From contig NZ_QFFJ01000001.1 of NCBI RefSeq assembly GCF_003308995.1, positions 3,348,001 through 3,412,000 of the forward strand: a stretch of 64,000 nucleotides of DNA. Direction: 5' to 3'. A program made the position numbers and the translations under genes. This DNA comes from Chitinophaga flava. Its GTDB lineage: Bacteria; Bacteroidota; Bacteroidia; Chitinophagales; Chitinophagaceae. The notes beneath the pieces are model-generated. The model was not told where the DNA came from. It was given only the letters and a program-made list of their open reading frames with translations, and did not search any database. This document shows, piece by piece, positions 26,737 through 35,414 of the stretch. The first letter of the stretch is position 1. Each line of letters begins with the position of its first letter.

Positions 26737-27921
26737 TCAATATTCTCTGGTCACCATGGCCGGCTTCTTATAAAAGAAGGAGAGGTAAATGGTGGCCAGT
26801 AGCGTAATACCAGCAAACAGATAGAAGGTGGCCGGGAAATGAGATGCATTGTTGTTATAAACAAAGGCAGAGAAATAGGCTCCCAGTCCTATACCGGCTT
26901 CCATAGCGATATACATGCTGGCCAGCGCCCGGCCGCGGTGTTCCGGCTGACCAAGATCGATAGTCCAGGCGGTAATAGCCGGAGCATTAAGCCCTACTGA
27001 GATGCCATATACAACAGCGGCAGCCATCAGCAGGGTAGAGGAGGTGGCAAGGCCCATCATCAGCATGGAAGCGGCCATCAGTAAAGCAGAAATCTTCAAC
27101 ACCGGCACACGGCCATAACGGTCGGATACCTTACCGGCCAGCAAACGGATACCGATAGAACTGGCAGTGAAAAAGGTAAAGAAAAGGCCCTTGTTGTTAA
27201 TACCCAGGAATGCACTGAAGTCAGGGATGATAGTTAACATCGCTCCATAACTGAAATATGTCAGGAAACAGATGATCACTGGCGACCATACCAGTGGCTC
27301 GAATATTTCTTCTCCCTTGATTTTCAACAAAGAAAACCGGAAAGATTGTTTGTTGGCCAGTGTTTCCTTCATACCAATCAATATCACTACAGATAAAAGG
27401 GCAAATACAGCTGACAGCTGAAACATCACATTGATATTCCACCTTACTGCCATATATCCGCCAATGGCGGGACCCAGCGCCATACCAATAGTGCTGGCCA
27501 GTCCTACCATGCCCATGGCTTCACCACGGCGGTTGTAGGGAATGATATCGGAAACATAGGCAGAAGTACCCGTAGGTTTGAAACCAGTGGAAAAACCATG
27601 GAAAAAACGGAGTAGCAGAAATGCCCCAACAGAGCTGACAAGTGGGTAAAGCAAGCTACAAACAACGCAAACCAGCGAACCGAAAATCATCACCGGCACC
27701 CGCCCGATCGTATCGGTAAGCTTGCCGCTGAATGGACGTGACAAGCCAGCCATCAGTGTAAACAAACCAATAATATATCCTTTGTAATCTGCTCCCCCCA
27801 TATTGCTCAGATAGGCGGGTAGCTCAGGGATCATCATATTAAAGCTGGCAGAAAATAGTGCATTACTCAGGCATAAGAGAATGAAATGCAGGGTGTAGAT
27901 TTTTCCGGGAGACTGGTCCAT
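26737..27921 (-). CDS. MFS transporter
   Basis: 394-residue major facilitator with 12 hydrophobic segments. The loop 2-3 signature GKLTDTIGRVPVMIFG and its second-half echo GKVSDRYGRVPVLK are the MFS A-motifs. FHGFSTGFKPTGTSAYVSDIIP around TM4-5 resembles drug or sugar-efflux exporters. The substrate cannot be told. Transcribed convergently to rmuC and divergently from dps. Confidence 0.9.
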   Translation of the reverse strand: MDQSPGKIYTLHFILLCLSNALFSASFNMMIPELPAYLSNMGGADYKGYIIGLFTLMAGLSRPFSGKLTDTIGRVPVMIFGSLVCVVCSLLYPLVSSVGAFLLLRFFHGFSTGFKPTGTSAYVSDIIPYNRRGEAMGMVGLASTIGMALGPAIGGYMAVRWNINVMFQLSAVFALLSVVILIGMKETLANKQSFRFSLLKIKGEEIFEPLVWSPVIICFLTYFSYGAMLTIIPDFSAFLGINNKGLFFTFFTASSIGIRLLAGKVSDRYGRVPVLKISALLMAASMLMMGLATSSTLLMAAAVVYGISVGLNAPAITAWTIDLGQPEHRGRALASMYIAMEAGIGLGAYFSAFVYNNNASHFPATFYLFAGITLLATIYLSFFYKKPAMVTREY

Positions 27922-28096
27922 GCACGCAAAATTAACAACTATGGTACAATTTTCGCAAATATGTTGGCCTAATGATCAAACCCGAACAAAAGAGCCTATG
28001 TACCTGTTTATTATACCGGTTGTTAATTTATGATAAACATCATCATAGCCCGTCTGAAGAAATCGTACATTTATTTAAACCAAAAAAATTCAAGAT

Positions 28097-28567
28097 ATGA
28101 AAATCGAAATTGGTATTACAGCAGATCATGCAAAGAAAATAGCATTAGAGTTGAATAAAGTGTTAGCGGATGAATTACTGGTTTATGCAAAAACACGCAA
28201 TTGCCACTGGAATATTGAAGGACCTAATTTCATGGAAATGCACAAGTTCTATGAAGATCAATATGAAGAACTGGAAGAAATTGCGGATGAAGTGGCAGAA
28301 TATATCCGTCAGGTGGGCCACTATGCGGAAGGCCGTTATGCTGATGTGTTGAAACTTACCAACCTGCTTGAATCTGAATATTCCAACGATCAGAAAAAAC
28401 AGTTACAGGAATTACTGGACGATCACGAAACCATCATCCGTAACATGCGCAGACTGATTGATGAATTCGATGAAAAATATAAAGACAAAGGCGCCAGCGA
28501 CTTTGCAACACAACTGCTGCAGAAACACCTCAAACTGGCATGGATGATTCGTTCCTATCTCAAATAG
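28097..28567 (+). CDS. dps: Dps-family ferritin-like protein
   Basis: 156 residues. The inter-subunit ferroxidase ligands are present in KTRNCHWNIEGPNFMEMH and YEDQYEELEEIADEVAEYIRQVG. Dps dodecamers oxidise and store iron and protect DNA in starvation or peroxide stress. The N-terminus is short and weakly basic, so direct DNA binding is uncertain. A long imperfect hairpin follows the gene. Confidence 0.93.
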   Translation: MKIEIGITADHAKKIALELNKVLADELLVYAKTRNCHWNIEGPNFMEMHKFYEDQYEELEEIADEVAEYIRQVGHYAEGRYADVLKLTNLLESEYSNDQKKQLQELLDDHETIIRNMRRLIDEFDEKYKDKGASDFATQLLQKHLKLAWMIRSYLK

Positions 28568-28577
28568 TAATATTTAT

Positions 28578-28635
28578 GAATCTGGCTATTTGATGAACTG
28601 ATTACTTATATTCAATCCATCAAATAACCAGATTC
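28578..28635. repeat. 18-bp inverted repeat between dps and the NYN gene
   Basis: Arms 28578-28595 and 28618-28635 pair over 18 bp with one G-T, leaving a 22-nt loop. There is no T-run afterwards, so a simple terminator is unlikely. It may be a processing hairpin or a dispersed repeat. Confidence 0.55.
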
Positions 28636-28659
28636 CTAAATACACCCAAAGTATTCCAC

Positions 28660-29406
28660 ATGGACAATATAAACGATCTCCGCCTCGCAGTACTGATAGA
28701 TGCCGACAATATACCTTACCACAATATCAAGGGGATGCTGGAAGAAGTAGCCAAATACGGTAACCCCACCTTCAAAAGGATTTACGGAGACTGGACAAAG
28801 CCCACCGTTGTAGGCTGGAAAGGTGTTTTACTGGACTATGCTATCACCCCTATCCAACAGTACAGTTATACTTCCGGAAAAAATGCCACCGACTCAGCCA
28901 TGATTATCGATGCGATGGATATCCTGTATACAGGAAGGGTAGATGGTTTCTGCCTCGTATCCAGTGACAGTGATTTCACCAGACTGGCCACCAGACTACG
29001 GGAAGCCGGTATGCGTGTCATCGGTATGGGCGAGCGGAAAACCCCCAGTGCCTTTCGTGCTGCCTGCGATAAATTTATCTATCTGGAGATATTACAGATA
29101 AGAGAAAAGAAAACAGAACCCGGCAAACCCAAATCCAGCAAGGAAAAGCCGAAAGGAATCAGCAAGGCCGACAAAGAACTGATAGACCTGTTGTCTACCA
29201 GTATCAACGATATCGCTGATGAAGATGGATGGGCCTACCTCGGTGAACTGGGTAACCTGTTACTGAAAAAACAACCAGACTTCGACGCCCGTAACTACGG
29301 CTTTAACAAGCTGGTACAGCTGATAAAAAGTTTTCCTAATTTCGAAATTGATATCAGGGAAAGCGGTAAAAAAACCGGTAAACTGGTATATGTAAGAACA
29401 GTATAA
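28660..29406 (+). CDS. NYN-domain putative RNase with C-terminal LOTUS (OST-HTH) domain
   Basis: 248 residues. The N-terminal NYN (PIN-like) domain shows the acidic pocket: VLIDADNIPYHN, DSAMIIDAMDILYTG and SSDSDFTRLATRLRE. A Lys/Pro-rich linker (about 155-170) leads to an OST-HTH/LOTUS winged helix (ADKELIDLLSTSINDIADED to FEIDIRES), which binds RNA or G-quadruplex RNA in other proteins. Together these suggest a cytoplasmic RNA endonuclease or RNA-binding regulator. The macrodomain gene starts 4 bp after its stop, so the two are almost certainly co-expressed. Confidence 0.87.
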   Translation: MDNINDLRLAVLIDADNIPYHNIKGMLEEVAKYGNPTFKRIYGDWTKPTVVGWKGVLLDYAITPIQQYSYTSGKNATDSAMIIDAMDILYTGRVDGFCLVSSDSDFTRLATRLREAGMRVIGMGERKTPSAFRAACDKFIYLEILQIREKKTEPGKPKSSKEKPKGISKADKELIDLLSTSINDIADEDGWAYLGELGNLLLKKQPDFDARNYGFNKLVQLIKSFPNFEIDIRESGKKTGKLVYVRTV

Positions 29407-29410
29407 CGTT

Positions 29411-29953
29411 ATGGCATATAGGAAAATCCGGATCTTCAAAGGAGATATTACCAAGATGGAAACGATGGCTATTGTGAATGCTGCCAACTCCTCTCTGATG
29501 GGTGGTGGTGGCGTGGATGGTGCTATCCACAGGGCCGGTGGTCCTGCTATCCTGGAAGACTGCAGAGCAATTGTAGCTCGTCAGGGTGGCTGTAAAACCG
29601 GAGAAGCCGTTATTACCACCGGTGGCCGCTTGCCGGCAAAATATGTGATCCATACAGTAGGTCCGGTATGGAATGGGGGCAACCGTAACGAACAGCAGCT
29701 GCTGGCCAATTGTTACTTACATTCGCTGCAGCTGGCGTCCCGACATCATGTTAACTCCATTGCTTTTCCGAATATCAGCACCGGGATTTATCACTTCCCG
29801 AAAGACCTGGCTGCCAGCATTGCCATGGAGACCATCGTCCGCTTTCTTGAAGAGGATAACGTTATAGAAGAAGTGGTACTTGTATGTTTTGACGATGAAA
29901 ATTACCAGTTAGCCCAGCATTACTACAACCAGTACATACGCCCTGAAGAATGA
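29411..29953 (+). CDS. Macrodomain protein (ADP-ribose/O-acetyl-ADP-ribose hydrolase type)
   Basis: 180 residues, nearly all macrodomain. The ADP-ribose loop IVNAANSSLMGGGGVDGAIH and the second loop ISTGIYHFPKDLAA match the MacroD-type/YmdB group, which removes ADP-ribose from proteins or nucleic acids or deacetylates O-acetyl-ADP-ribose. It is paired tightly with the NYN-LOTUS gene upstream. The YmdB name is a family comparison; which substrate is used here is open. Confidence 0.9.
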   Translation: MAYRKIRIFKGDITKMETMAIVNAANSSLMGGGGVDGAIHRAGGPAILEDCRAIVARQGGCKTGEAVITTGGRLPAKYVIHTVGPVWNGGNRNEQQLLANCYLHSLQLASRHHVNSIAFPNISTGIYHFPKDLAASIAMETIVRFLEEDNVIEEVVLVCFDDENYQLAQHYYNQYIRPEE

Positions 29954-30010
29954 TTCATAACGGTTTTGGGCCGCTGAAAAAATTGTCTGTCCCATCTTCA
30001 TTGCCTTTTC

Positions 30011-30018
30011 TATATTTG
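30011..30018 (+). promoter_or_regulatory. -7 box for the TlpA-like gene
   Basis: TATATTTG fits TAnnTTTG, 46 bp before the ATG at 30065. No -33 TTG at the right distance. Confidence 0.45.
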
Positions 30019-30064
30019 GGGCACAACGATTATAATCGAAAACCAAAACCAAACCACCATTAAA

Positions 30065-31444
30065 ATGAATCAATTTAACGCAAGCAGACTGCTGCCGTTG
30101 GTAGCCTGCGTGGCATTGACTGCCCGTGCAGTTGCAGGACCGGCACCTGTTCCCTCTCTCGCCGTTATTCAGGGCCAGGCCCCTGAAAAAGCAAAAAAAA
30201 TAACACTGTATGCAGTAGATGAAGGCCGCAAAACAGAGATCGCCAATGCAGTAGTGAATGCACAACATGCCTTTGCCTTTGCGGTACCTGCTCCTAAGGA
30301 GGGTTTTTATTACCTCTCCGCAGGAGACCGTGGCGGAGATACCCGTATCTATGTGAAATCAGGCGACCAGCTGAAACTGAAGATGGACAACGGGGCTTAC
30401 ATAGTGGAATCCGGATCAGCAGAAAACAAACAACTGCAACAATGGAATGACCAGCTGCGCGTGATCTCCAAACCCGCCGGCCTGGGCGACACTTCCTCCT
30501 ATGTCTCCTTTTTTCCGAAGCTCGAAGCTTTTGTGCCTAAAGTAGCCAGTCTGAAAAAAACGGTGAACACACCCAACAAAAAATTCAATGAGCTACTGCA
30601 ATACACCATGGATGTGGATGTAGAATATGCAGCCCTTCTGTTTCTGATGACGCCGCGTTCCAAACACCCTGAGCACAGCCAGTATCCGGCCTACTATCAG
30701 CAGGTAGTGCAGAACAAAAAGTTCTGTGACAGCAAACTGCTGGCAAATGGTGAGGCTGCGGGCATTCTGCGTTTATACGCGATGTTTACTCATATGATGG
30801 CAAAAGAGAAGCCCAAAACATTTCCTTCTCTGGAACAAATGTCCGGTCTTTTCTGTAACGATACCATCAAAGGGCTGTTTATTACAGAAAGCCTGGGTGG
30901 CTACAGAACTTTTGAGACCCTTACAGAAGCGGTAGCACCGGTTAAGAAATACCTGGTCACTGACGGCCAGATGCAGCGTTATCTGGCGGCAGAAAAGGCT
31001 GTACGCAAATTTGCTACCGGAGAGGTTGGCTTTAACTTCACCGGTGAAGATATGAGCGGTAAAAAGGTGGCTTTCAACGATCTGAAAGGAAAAGTAGTGG
31101 TAGTAGATGTATGGGCTACCTGGTGCGGACCTTGTAAAGCAGAGCTGCCTTACCTGCAGCAACTGGAAGAGGAAATGGCAGGTAAAAACGTCACTTTCGT
31201 TGGGTTCTCTGTAGATGAAGAAAAGGACAAAGAGAAATGGGCGGCTTTCGTGAAAAAACAGGAAATGAAAGGAGTACAACTCTTCGGCGCAGGCTGGAGC
31301 GACATCACCAAGTTTTACGATATCAAAGGGATTCCCCGTTTTATGGTGTTTGACCAGAAAGGTAATATCGTAACGATTGATGCACCCCGTCCGTCTACAC
31401 CGGAGCTGAAAGCACTGATAGAAAAGACCCTCAGCAATGGCTGA
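30065..31444 (+). CDS. TlpA-family thiol-disulfide oxidoreductase
   Basis: 459 residues with a signal peptide (LLPLVACVALTARAVAG). The N-terminal part is beta-rich (DUF4369-like), the middle is helical, and the C-terminal 140 residues are a thioredoxin domain with redox-active WCGPC in WATWCGPCKAELPYLQQ near residue 350. The cis-proline is in IKGIPRFMVFD. Such Bacteroidota proteins act in periplasmic disulfide reduction or cytochrome maturation. Followed by a terminator. Confidence 0.9.
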   Translation: MNQFNASRLLPLVACVALTARAVAGPAPVPSLAVIQGQAPEKAKKITLYAVDEGRKTEIANAVVNAQHAFAFAVPAPKEGFYYLSAGDRGGDTRIYVKSGDQLKLKMDNGAYIVESGSAENKQLQQWNDQLRVISKPAGLGDTSSYVSFFPKLEAFVPKVASLKKTVNTPNKKFNELLQYTMDVDVEYAALLFLMTPRSKHPEHSQYPAYYQQVVQNKKFCDSKLLANGEAAGILRLYAMFTHMMAKEKPKTFPSLEQMSGLFCNDTIKGLFITESLGGYRTFETLTEAVAPVKKYLVTDGQMQRYLAAEKAVRKFATGEVGFNFTGEDMSGKKVAFNDLKGKVVVVDVWATWCGPCKAELPYLQQLEEEMAGKNVTFVGFSVDEEKDKEKWAAFVKKQEMKGVQLFGAGWSDITKFYDIKGIPRFMVFDQKGNIVTIDAPRPSTPELKALIEKTLSNG

Positions 31445-31472
31445 TCAGGTATAAAGACATGAGTAACAAAGA

Positions 31473-31503
31473 AAAAGGCTTCCTCAATGGAAGCCTTTTC
31501 TTC
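31473..31503. terminator. Bidirectional terminator
   Basis: Stem AAAAGGCTTCC/GGAAGCCTTTT (31473-31483 with 31489-31499), 5-nt loop, T-rich on both strands. It serves the TlpA gene and the opposing small ORF. Confidence 0.82.
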
Positions 31504-31530
31504 TATAATGCGATGTGAAAAAACAGGGGA

Positions 31531-31674
31531 TTAGAGTTTTGCGTATTTAGCCCATGCATAAATGAACATCAGCGCAAAAACAACGATGGCAACCGGTGCC
31601 AGAAAATGACCAATGCTGTCGCCTACTTTGTAAAAGTTGGTGGTCTGTACTACTGTTAAAAGATTCATCAACAT
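31531..31674 (-). CDS. Small single-span membrane protein (47 residues)
   Basis: Short open frame on the minus strand: start ATG at 31674 (or 31668), stop at 31531. It encodes a polar N-terminus (MLMNLLTVVQTTNFYKVGDS) and one clear membrane span (FLAPVAIVVFALMFIYAW) ending AKYAKL. It lies 72 bp downstream of the E1 dehydrogenase stop on the same strand and ends 32 bp before a terminator, which supports a real transcript. Function unknown. Confidence 0.6.
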   Translation of the reverse strand: MLMNLLTVVQTTNFYKVGDSIGHFLAPVAIVVFALMFIYAWAKYAKL

Positions 31675-31746
31675 TGTATAATGATTTTGTTTATTTCCAG
31701 GGTGCAAATTAAAACTTTCGGGTTAAATTCCCAATCATGCTGGCCA

Positions 31747-33720
31747 TTACCAGTGGGTTAATTGTTGGATACACTTGTCCAGACGCGATTTGGACAGGAA
31801 ATTTTTTTCCAGGGGGGAGGCAAAAGGCACAGGGGTATCCAGGGAGGCACATCGGATAACGGGCGCATCCAGCAGGTGGAAACAGTGTTCTGCAATCCAG
31901 GCACTTATTTCACCACCGAAACCTCCAATCAGGGTATCTTCATGGAGTACCAGCACTTTGCCGGTAAGAGCCACTACTTCGCTGATGGCGGTATAGTCCA
32001 GCGGCAGAAGGGTGCGGAGGTCCAGGATAGCGATAGAGATTTCCGGATGTGCTGCTGCATATTCCATGGCCCAGTGTACGCCGCTTCCATAGGTGATGAT
32101 GCTGATATCATCGCCCGACTGAACCAGCCTGGCCTTCCCTATCTCCACGGTATAATACGCTTCCGGTACTGGTCCGCTGATACTGCGATACAGGGCTTTA
32201 TGCTCAAAATACATCACCGGGTTGGGATCGGCGAGGGCGGCGGTCAGCAGTCCTTTGGCGTCTTCCGGTGTTGAGGGGTATACTACTTTCAGGCCGGGAA
32301 CATGGGTGAACCAGGCTTCATTACTCTGTGAGTGGAAGGGGCCGGCGCCTACTCCGCCACCGGTGGGCATTCTGATCACCACATCGGCCGTCTGACCCCA
32401 GCGGTAGTGTATCTTAGCGAGGTTGTTGACGATCTGGTTAAAACCACAGCTGACAAAGTCTGCAAACTGCATCTCCACCATACTTTTAAATCCGCCGATA
32501 GCCAGACCCAGGGCTGTGCCCACAATGGCGCTTTCACAGATCGGCGTGTTACGTACTCTCTCTTTACCGAACCGGGATAGAAAACCGTCCGTGATCTTAA
32601 AGGCTCCGCCATAAGCTGCTATGTCCTGGCCCATAAGGACCAGCTCAGGGTATTGCTCCATGGACTGTTGCAACCCTTCGGTAATCGCATCGATAAAACG
32701 TTTCTCAGTGGTATTGCCGGAGGGTGATACTACCGGTGGTGCTGGCGCATAGATGTCGGCCAGTTCGTTATCAGTATCGACTACAAAAGGCGTTGTTTCC
32801 TGCCCTTTGGCCACTTCTTCTTCTATACGGTGTTTCAGCTCCTGCCGGATACTTTCAATGCTTTCCGTATTCAACAAGTGAATCTCCTGCATAAAGGTCT
32901 CAAACTGCATCACCGGGTCTTTTTTGCTCCATTGTTCAAAAAGCTCGGGGGGCACGTATTTTACGCCGCTGGCTTCTTCGTGGCCACGCATGCGGAAAGT
33001 CATCGCTTCTATCAACACGGGTTTCTGTTCTTTGATGGCATAAGCCCGTGCTGTGCGGATGGTCTGGTAAACTTCCAGGAGGTTGTTACCATCTACCTGA
33101 ACACCTTCCATACCATAACCCACAGCCCTGTCTACAAGGCTGTTGCAGTGGTATTGTTCACTGACAGGTGTGCTGAGGCCATAACCATTGTTTTCTACCA
33201 GGAAAATAACGGGCAATCCCCATACGGCTGCCACGTTGAGGGCTTCATGAAATTCACCTTCGCTGGTGCCGCCTTCTCCGGAGAAGGCAAGTGCTGCTTT
33301 ATGTTCCTTTTTGAGTTGATGTGCGAGTGCGATACCGTCGGCAATGGAGAGTTGAGGGCCCAGGTGGGAAATCATACCGCAAATGTGATATGGGCGGCTG
33401 CCAAAGTGGAAAGACCTTTCGCGGCCTTTGCTGTAGCCGTTTTCACTGCCTTGCCACTGCATAAACAATTTGCTGAGGGGCATATTCCGGGTCGTAAACA
33501 CGCCCAGGTTGCGGTGAAGCGGCATAATCCATTCATCCGGCTCGAGGGCCAGCGTGGCGCCTACTGAAATGGCTTCCTGGCCTATGCCGGAGAACCATTT
33601 ACTTATTTTTCCCTGCCGCAATAGCAGCAGCATTTTTTCCTCTATCAGTCGGGGGTATAGCAGCGCTCTGTAAAAAGACAGCAGCTCCGTGTCGCTTAGG
33701 TTAGACCGGTCGAAATACAT
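31747..33720 (-). CDS. Branched-chain 2-oxoacid dehydrogenase E1, fused alpha-beta subunits
   Basis: 657 residues. The first 330 are an E1 alpha subunit with the thiamine diphosphate motif (SGEGGTSEGEFHEALN to FLVENN); a short linker (VVSPSGNTTE) leads to an E1 beta subunit from about 340 (GQDIAAYGGAFKITDGF, PTGGGVGAGPFHSQSNE). The enzyme decarboxylates 2-oxoisovalerate-type acids and passes the acyl group to lipoyl E2. Bacteroidota often use this fused form. E2 and E3 genes are not adjacent. Downstream lies a small membrane protein gene. Confidence 0.93.
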   Translation of the reverse strand: MYFDRSNLSDTELLSFYRALLYPRLIEEKMLLLLRQGKISKWFSGIGQEAISVGATLALEPDEWIMPLHRNLGVFTTRNMPLSKLFMQWQGSENGYSKGRERSFHFGSRPYHICGMISHLGPQLSIADGIALAHQLKKEHKAALAFSGEGGTSEGEFHEALNVAAVWGLPVIFLVENNGYGLSTPVSEQYHCNSLVDRAVGYGMEGVQVDGNNLLEVYQTIRTARAYAIKEQKPVLIEAMTFRMRGHEEASGVKYVPPELFEQWSKKDPVMQFETFMQEIHLLNTESIESIRQELKHRIEEEVAKGQETTPFVVDTDNELADIYAPAPPVVSPSGNTTEKRFIDAITEGLQQSMEQYPELVLMGQDIAAYGGAFKITDGFLSRFGKERVRNTPICESAIVGTALGLAIGGFKSMVEMQFADFVSCGFNQIVNNLAKIHYRWGQTADVVIRMPTGGGVGAGPFHSQSNEAWFTHVPGLKVVYPSTPEDAKGLLTAALADPNPVMYFEHKALYRSISGPVPEAYYTVEIGKARLVQSGDDISIITYGSGVHWAMEYAAAHPEISIAILDLRTLLPLDYTAISEVVALTGKVLVLHEDTLIGGFGGEISAWIAEHCFHLLDAPVIRCASLDTPVPFASPLEKNFLSKSRLDKCIQQLTHW

Positions 33721-33756
33721 GATGTACAGGCTATTTTACAATGTTTAGGGTAAGGG

Positions 33757-34113
33757 CTAATCATTATTATTGGCGCCGGCAAGGCTGCTCAGAACACTGT
33801 TGATGATGGTCATCACAATACTGAACAACATCGCCCACCAGAAACCATCCACTTTAAAACCAGGAACAATTTTGGCTGCCAGCAGGATGATCACAGCGTT
33901 GATAACAAACAGGAATAACCCCAGGGTCAACAGGGTTACCGGAAGGGTGAATAGTACCAGTAGTGGTCGTACCAGCGCATTTAACAATGCCAGTACCAGC
34001 GCGAGTAACAGGGCCGTAACAAAACTGTCTATTTTCACAGCAGGCTTCAGCAGATAAGTTGTTAACATCGCTGCCAGCGCACTCACTAATATGCGAAGCA
34101 AAAAACCACCCAT
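33757..34113 (-). CDS. Phage-holin-family-4-like membrane protein
   Basis: 118 residues with about four hydrophobic segments (LRILVSALAAMLTTYLL; FVTALLLALVLALLNALVRPLLVLF; TLLTLGLFLFVINAVIILLAA; WWAMLFSIVMTIINSVLSSL). This is the Phage_holin_4_2/YvlD layout, usually chromosomal and envelope-related despite the name. It precedes the E1 gene by 36 bp on the same strand and may share its transcript. Confidence 0.85.
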   Translation of the reverse strand: MGGFLLRILVSALAAMLTTYLLKPAVKIDSFVTALLLALVLALLNALVRPLLVLFTLPVTLLTLGLFLFVINAVIILLAAKIVPGFKVDGFWWAMLFSIVMTIINSVLSSLAGANNND

Positions 34114-34156
34114 AGTATAGTGTTTTAAGGTATAGTTAAGGTAACAAAAAAAACTG

Positions 34157-34315
34157 TGATTAATGTGATGAATGCTGATTTTCCTGATGTAGGGAGATTA
34201 ACAATATAAAAGAAAAAACCCGTCTGATTATTACCAGACGGGTTTTAAAAAAATATCCTGAATCATCGTGCTAATCTCCGCATATCAGGAAAATCAGCAT
34301 TCATCATATAAATCA
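34157..34315. repeat. 159-bp inverted repeat with nested terminator
   Basis: Two 44-nt arms (34157-34200 and 34272-34315) are complementary at 39 of 44 positions; the core shared segment is GATGAATGCTGATTTTCCTGA. Between them sits a second hairpin (34215-34246). The right arm includes the stop codon of the isomerase gene. It looks like a palindromic dispersed element or a very large terminator structure. Confidence 0.75.
34215..34246. terminator. Terminator inside the inverted repeat
   Basis: Stem AAAACCCGTCTG/CAGACGGGTTTT with an 8-nt loop and A/T runs on both sides. It can end transcription of the isomerase gene on the minus strand. Confidence 0.85.
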
Positions 34316-35236
34316 TTGGTCGGCTTCCCGGTATGCTTTAATCAATGCCGCTTCACCTTCTTTGCCCTGGCCGGCGATACCGTGTTCCATGCCCAGTATT
34401 CCCTGGTATCCTTTTTTACGGAGATGTCTGAAAATGTTTCTGTAATTGATTTCTCCGGTGCCAGGTTCTCTGCGGCCGGGGTTATCACCAATCTGGATAT
34501 ACGCAATTTCGTCCCAGCACATATCTATCACAGGGATAAGGTTGCCTGTATTGCGTTGCATATGGTAGATATCGTATAATATTTTACAGGAAGGACTGTT
34601 GACAGCCTTACAGATTTCATAGGTCTGTTCGGAAGTACGCAGGAAGAGATCGGGGGTATCGCTCAGTGGTTCCAGTACCATGACAAGATTATGCGGTTCA
34701 AATATGGCGGCGCCTTTGCGCAGGGCAGCCACTACGTTGGCGCTCTGGATGCCCATAGGCAGGCTACGGTCAAAGAAGCCCGGCACAACAGTGGCCCATT
34801 TGGCGTTGCAGCGTTTAGCCACGTCCACACTTTCTTGGCAGGTTTTTACAAAAGCATCGGTAAACTCCTGTTTGCCGGAAGCCAGCGAAGTTTTCCAGTT
34901 GTTGCCGGTATCTACTACAAACACGCCCATAGTCATACCCAGTTTGGCAAGCAGGCTGCCTATTTTTTCCTGTTCTGCTACCGGGCGGTGCATCATTCCA
35001 TTATCCTCAATAGACCGGAAGCCCTGGTCGTAAGCGTATTTGATCTGGTCCAGAAAGTCGGCGCCGGCGCTGTTTTTAAACATGCCGTCATGTGGGGCAT
35101 AGTTGAGGCTGAAAGGTTTTTCCTTGGCAGCACGCTCACCGGCAGTAGCAGCCTGGCTTTTGCCGGCGATACCGCCCAGTGCCAGCGCGGAAATACCGGC
35201 TAAAGTGCCCTGTTGCAGGAATTTTCTTCTTTCCAT
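34313..35236 (-). CDS. Tat-exported sugar isomerase/epimerase (TIM-barrel, hydroxypyruvate isomerase-like)
   Basis: 307 residues. The leader MERRKFLQQGTLAGISALAL has the twin-arginine pattern. The TIM barrel keeps the metal-binding Glu, Asp and His in LVMVLEPLSD, ILYDIYHMQRN and QIGDNPGRREPG. The sequence is closest to the hydroxypyruvate isomerase/xylose isomerase-like group. In Bacteroidota such exported proteins often go with Gfo/Idh/MocA oxidoreductases in sugar oxidation-elimination pathways. The precise substrate is unknown. Divergent from the SUMF1-like gene. Confidence 0.85.
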   Translation of the reverse strand: MERRKFLQQGTLAGISALALGGIAGKSQAATAGERAAKEKPFSLNYAPHDGMFKNSAGADFLDQIKYAYDQGFRSIEDNGMMHRPVAEQEKIGSLLAKLGMTMGVFVVDTGNNWKTSLASGKQEFTDAFVKTCQESVDVAKRCNAKWATVVPGFFDRSLPMGIQSANVVAALRKGAAIFEPHNLVMVLEPLSDTPDLFLRTSEQTYEICKAVNSPSCKILYDIYHMQRNTGNLIPVIDMCWDEIAYIQIGDNPGRREPGTGEINYRNIFRHLRKKGYQGILGMEHGIAGQGKEGEAALIKAYREADQ

Positions 35237-35414
35237 AACGTTAGGTTAATTTTAAAATGACATAAAAAGACATTCGGCTAAATTTAATCGCTTTTATAAG
35301 GAAATGCTAACAAAGCTGAAAAAAATTCAATCCATCCTTCATTTTTCGCATTCATAAAAAAATATTGCATTCCATTTTTGTATTTTTTAAATTCACCCAC
35401 TATAAAACGTTTGG

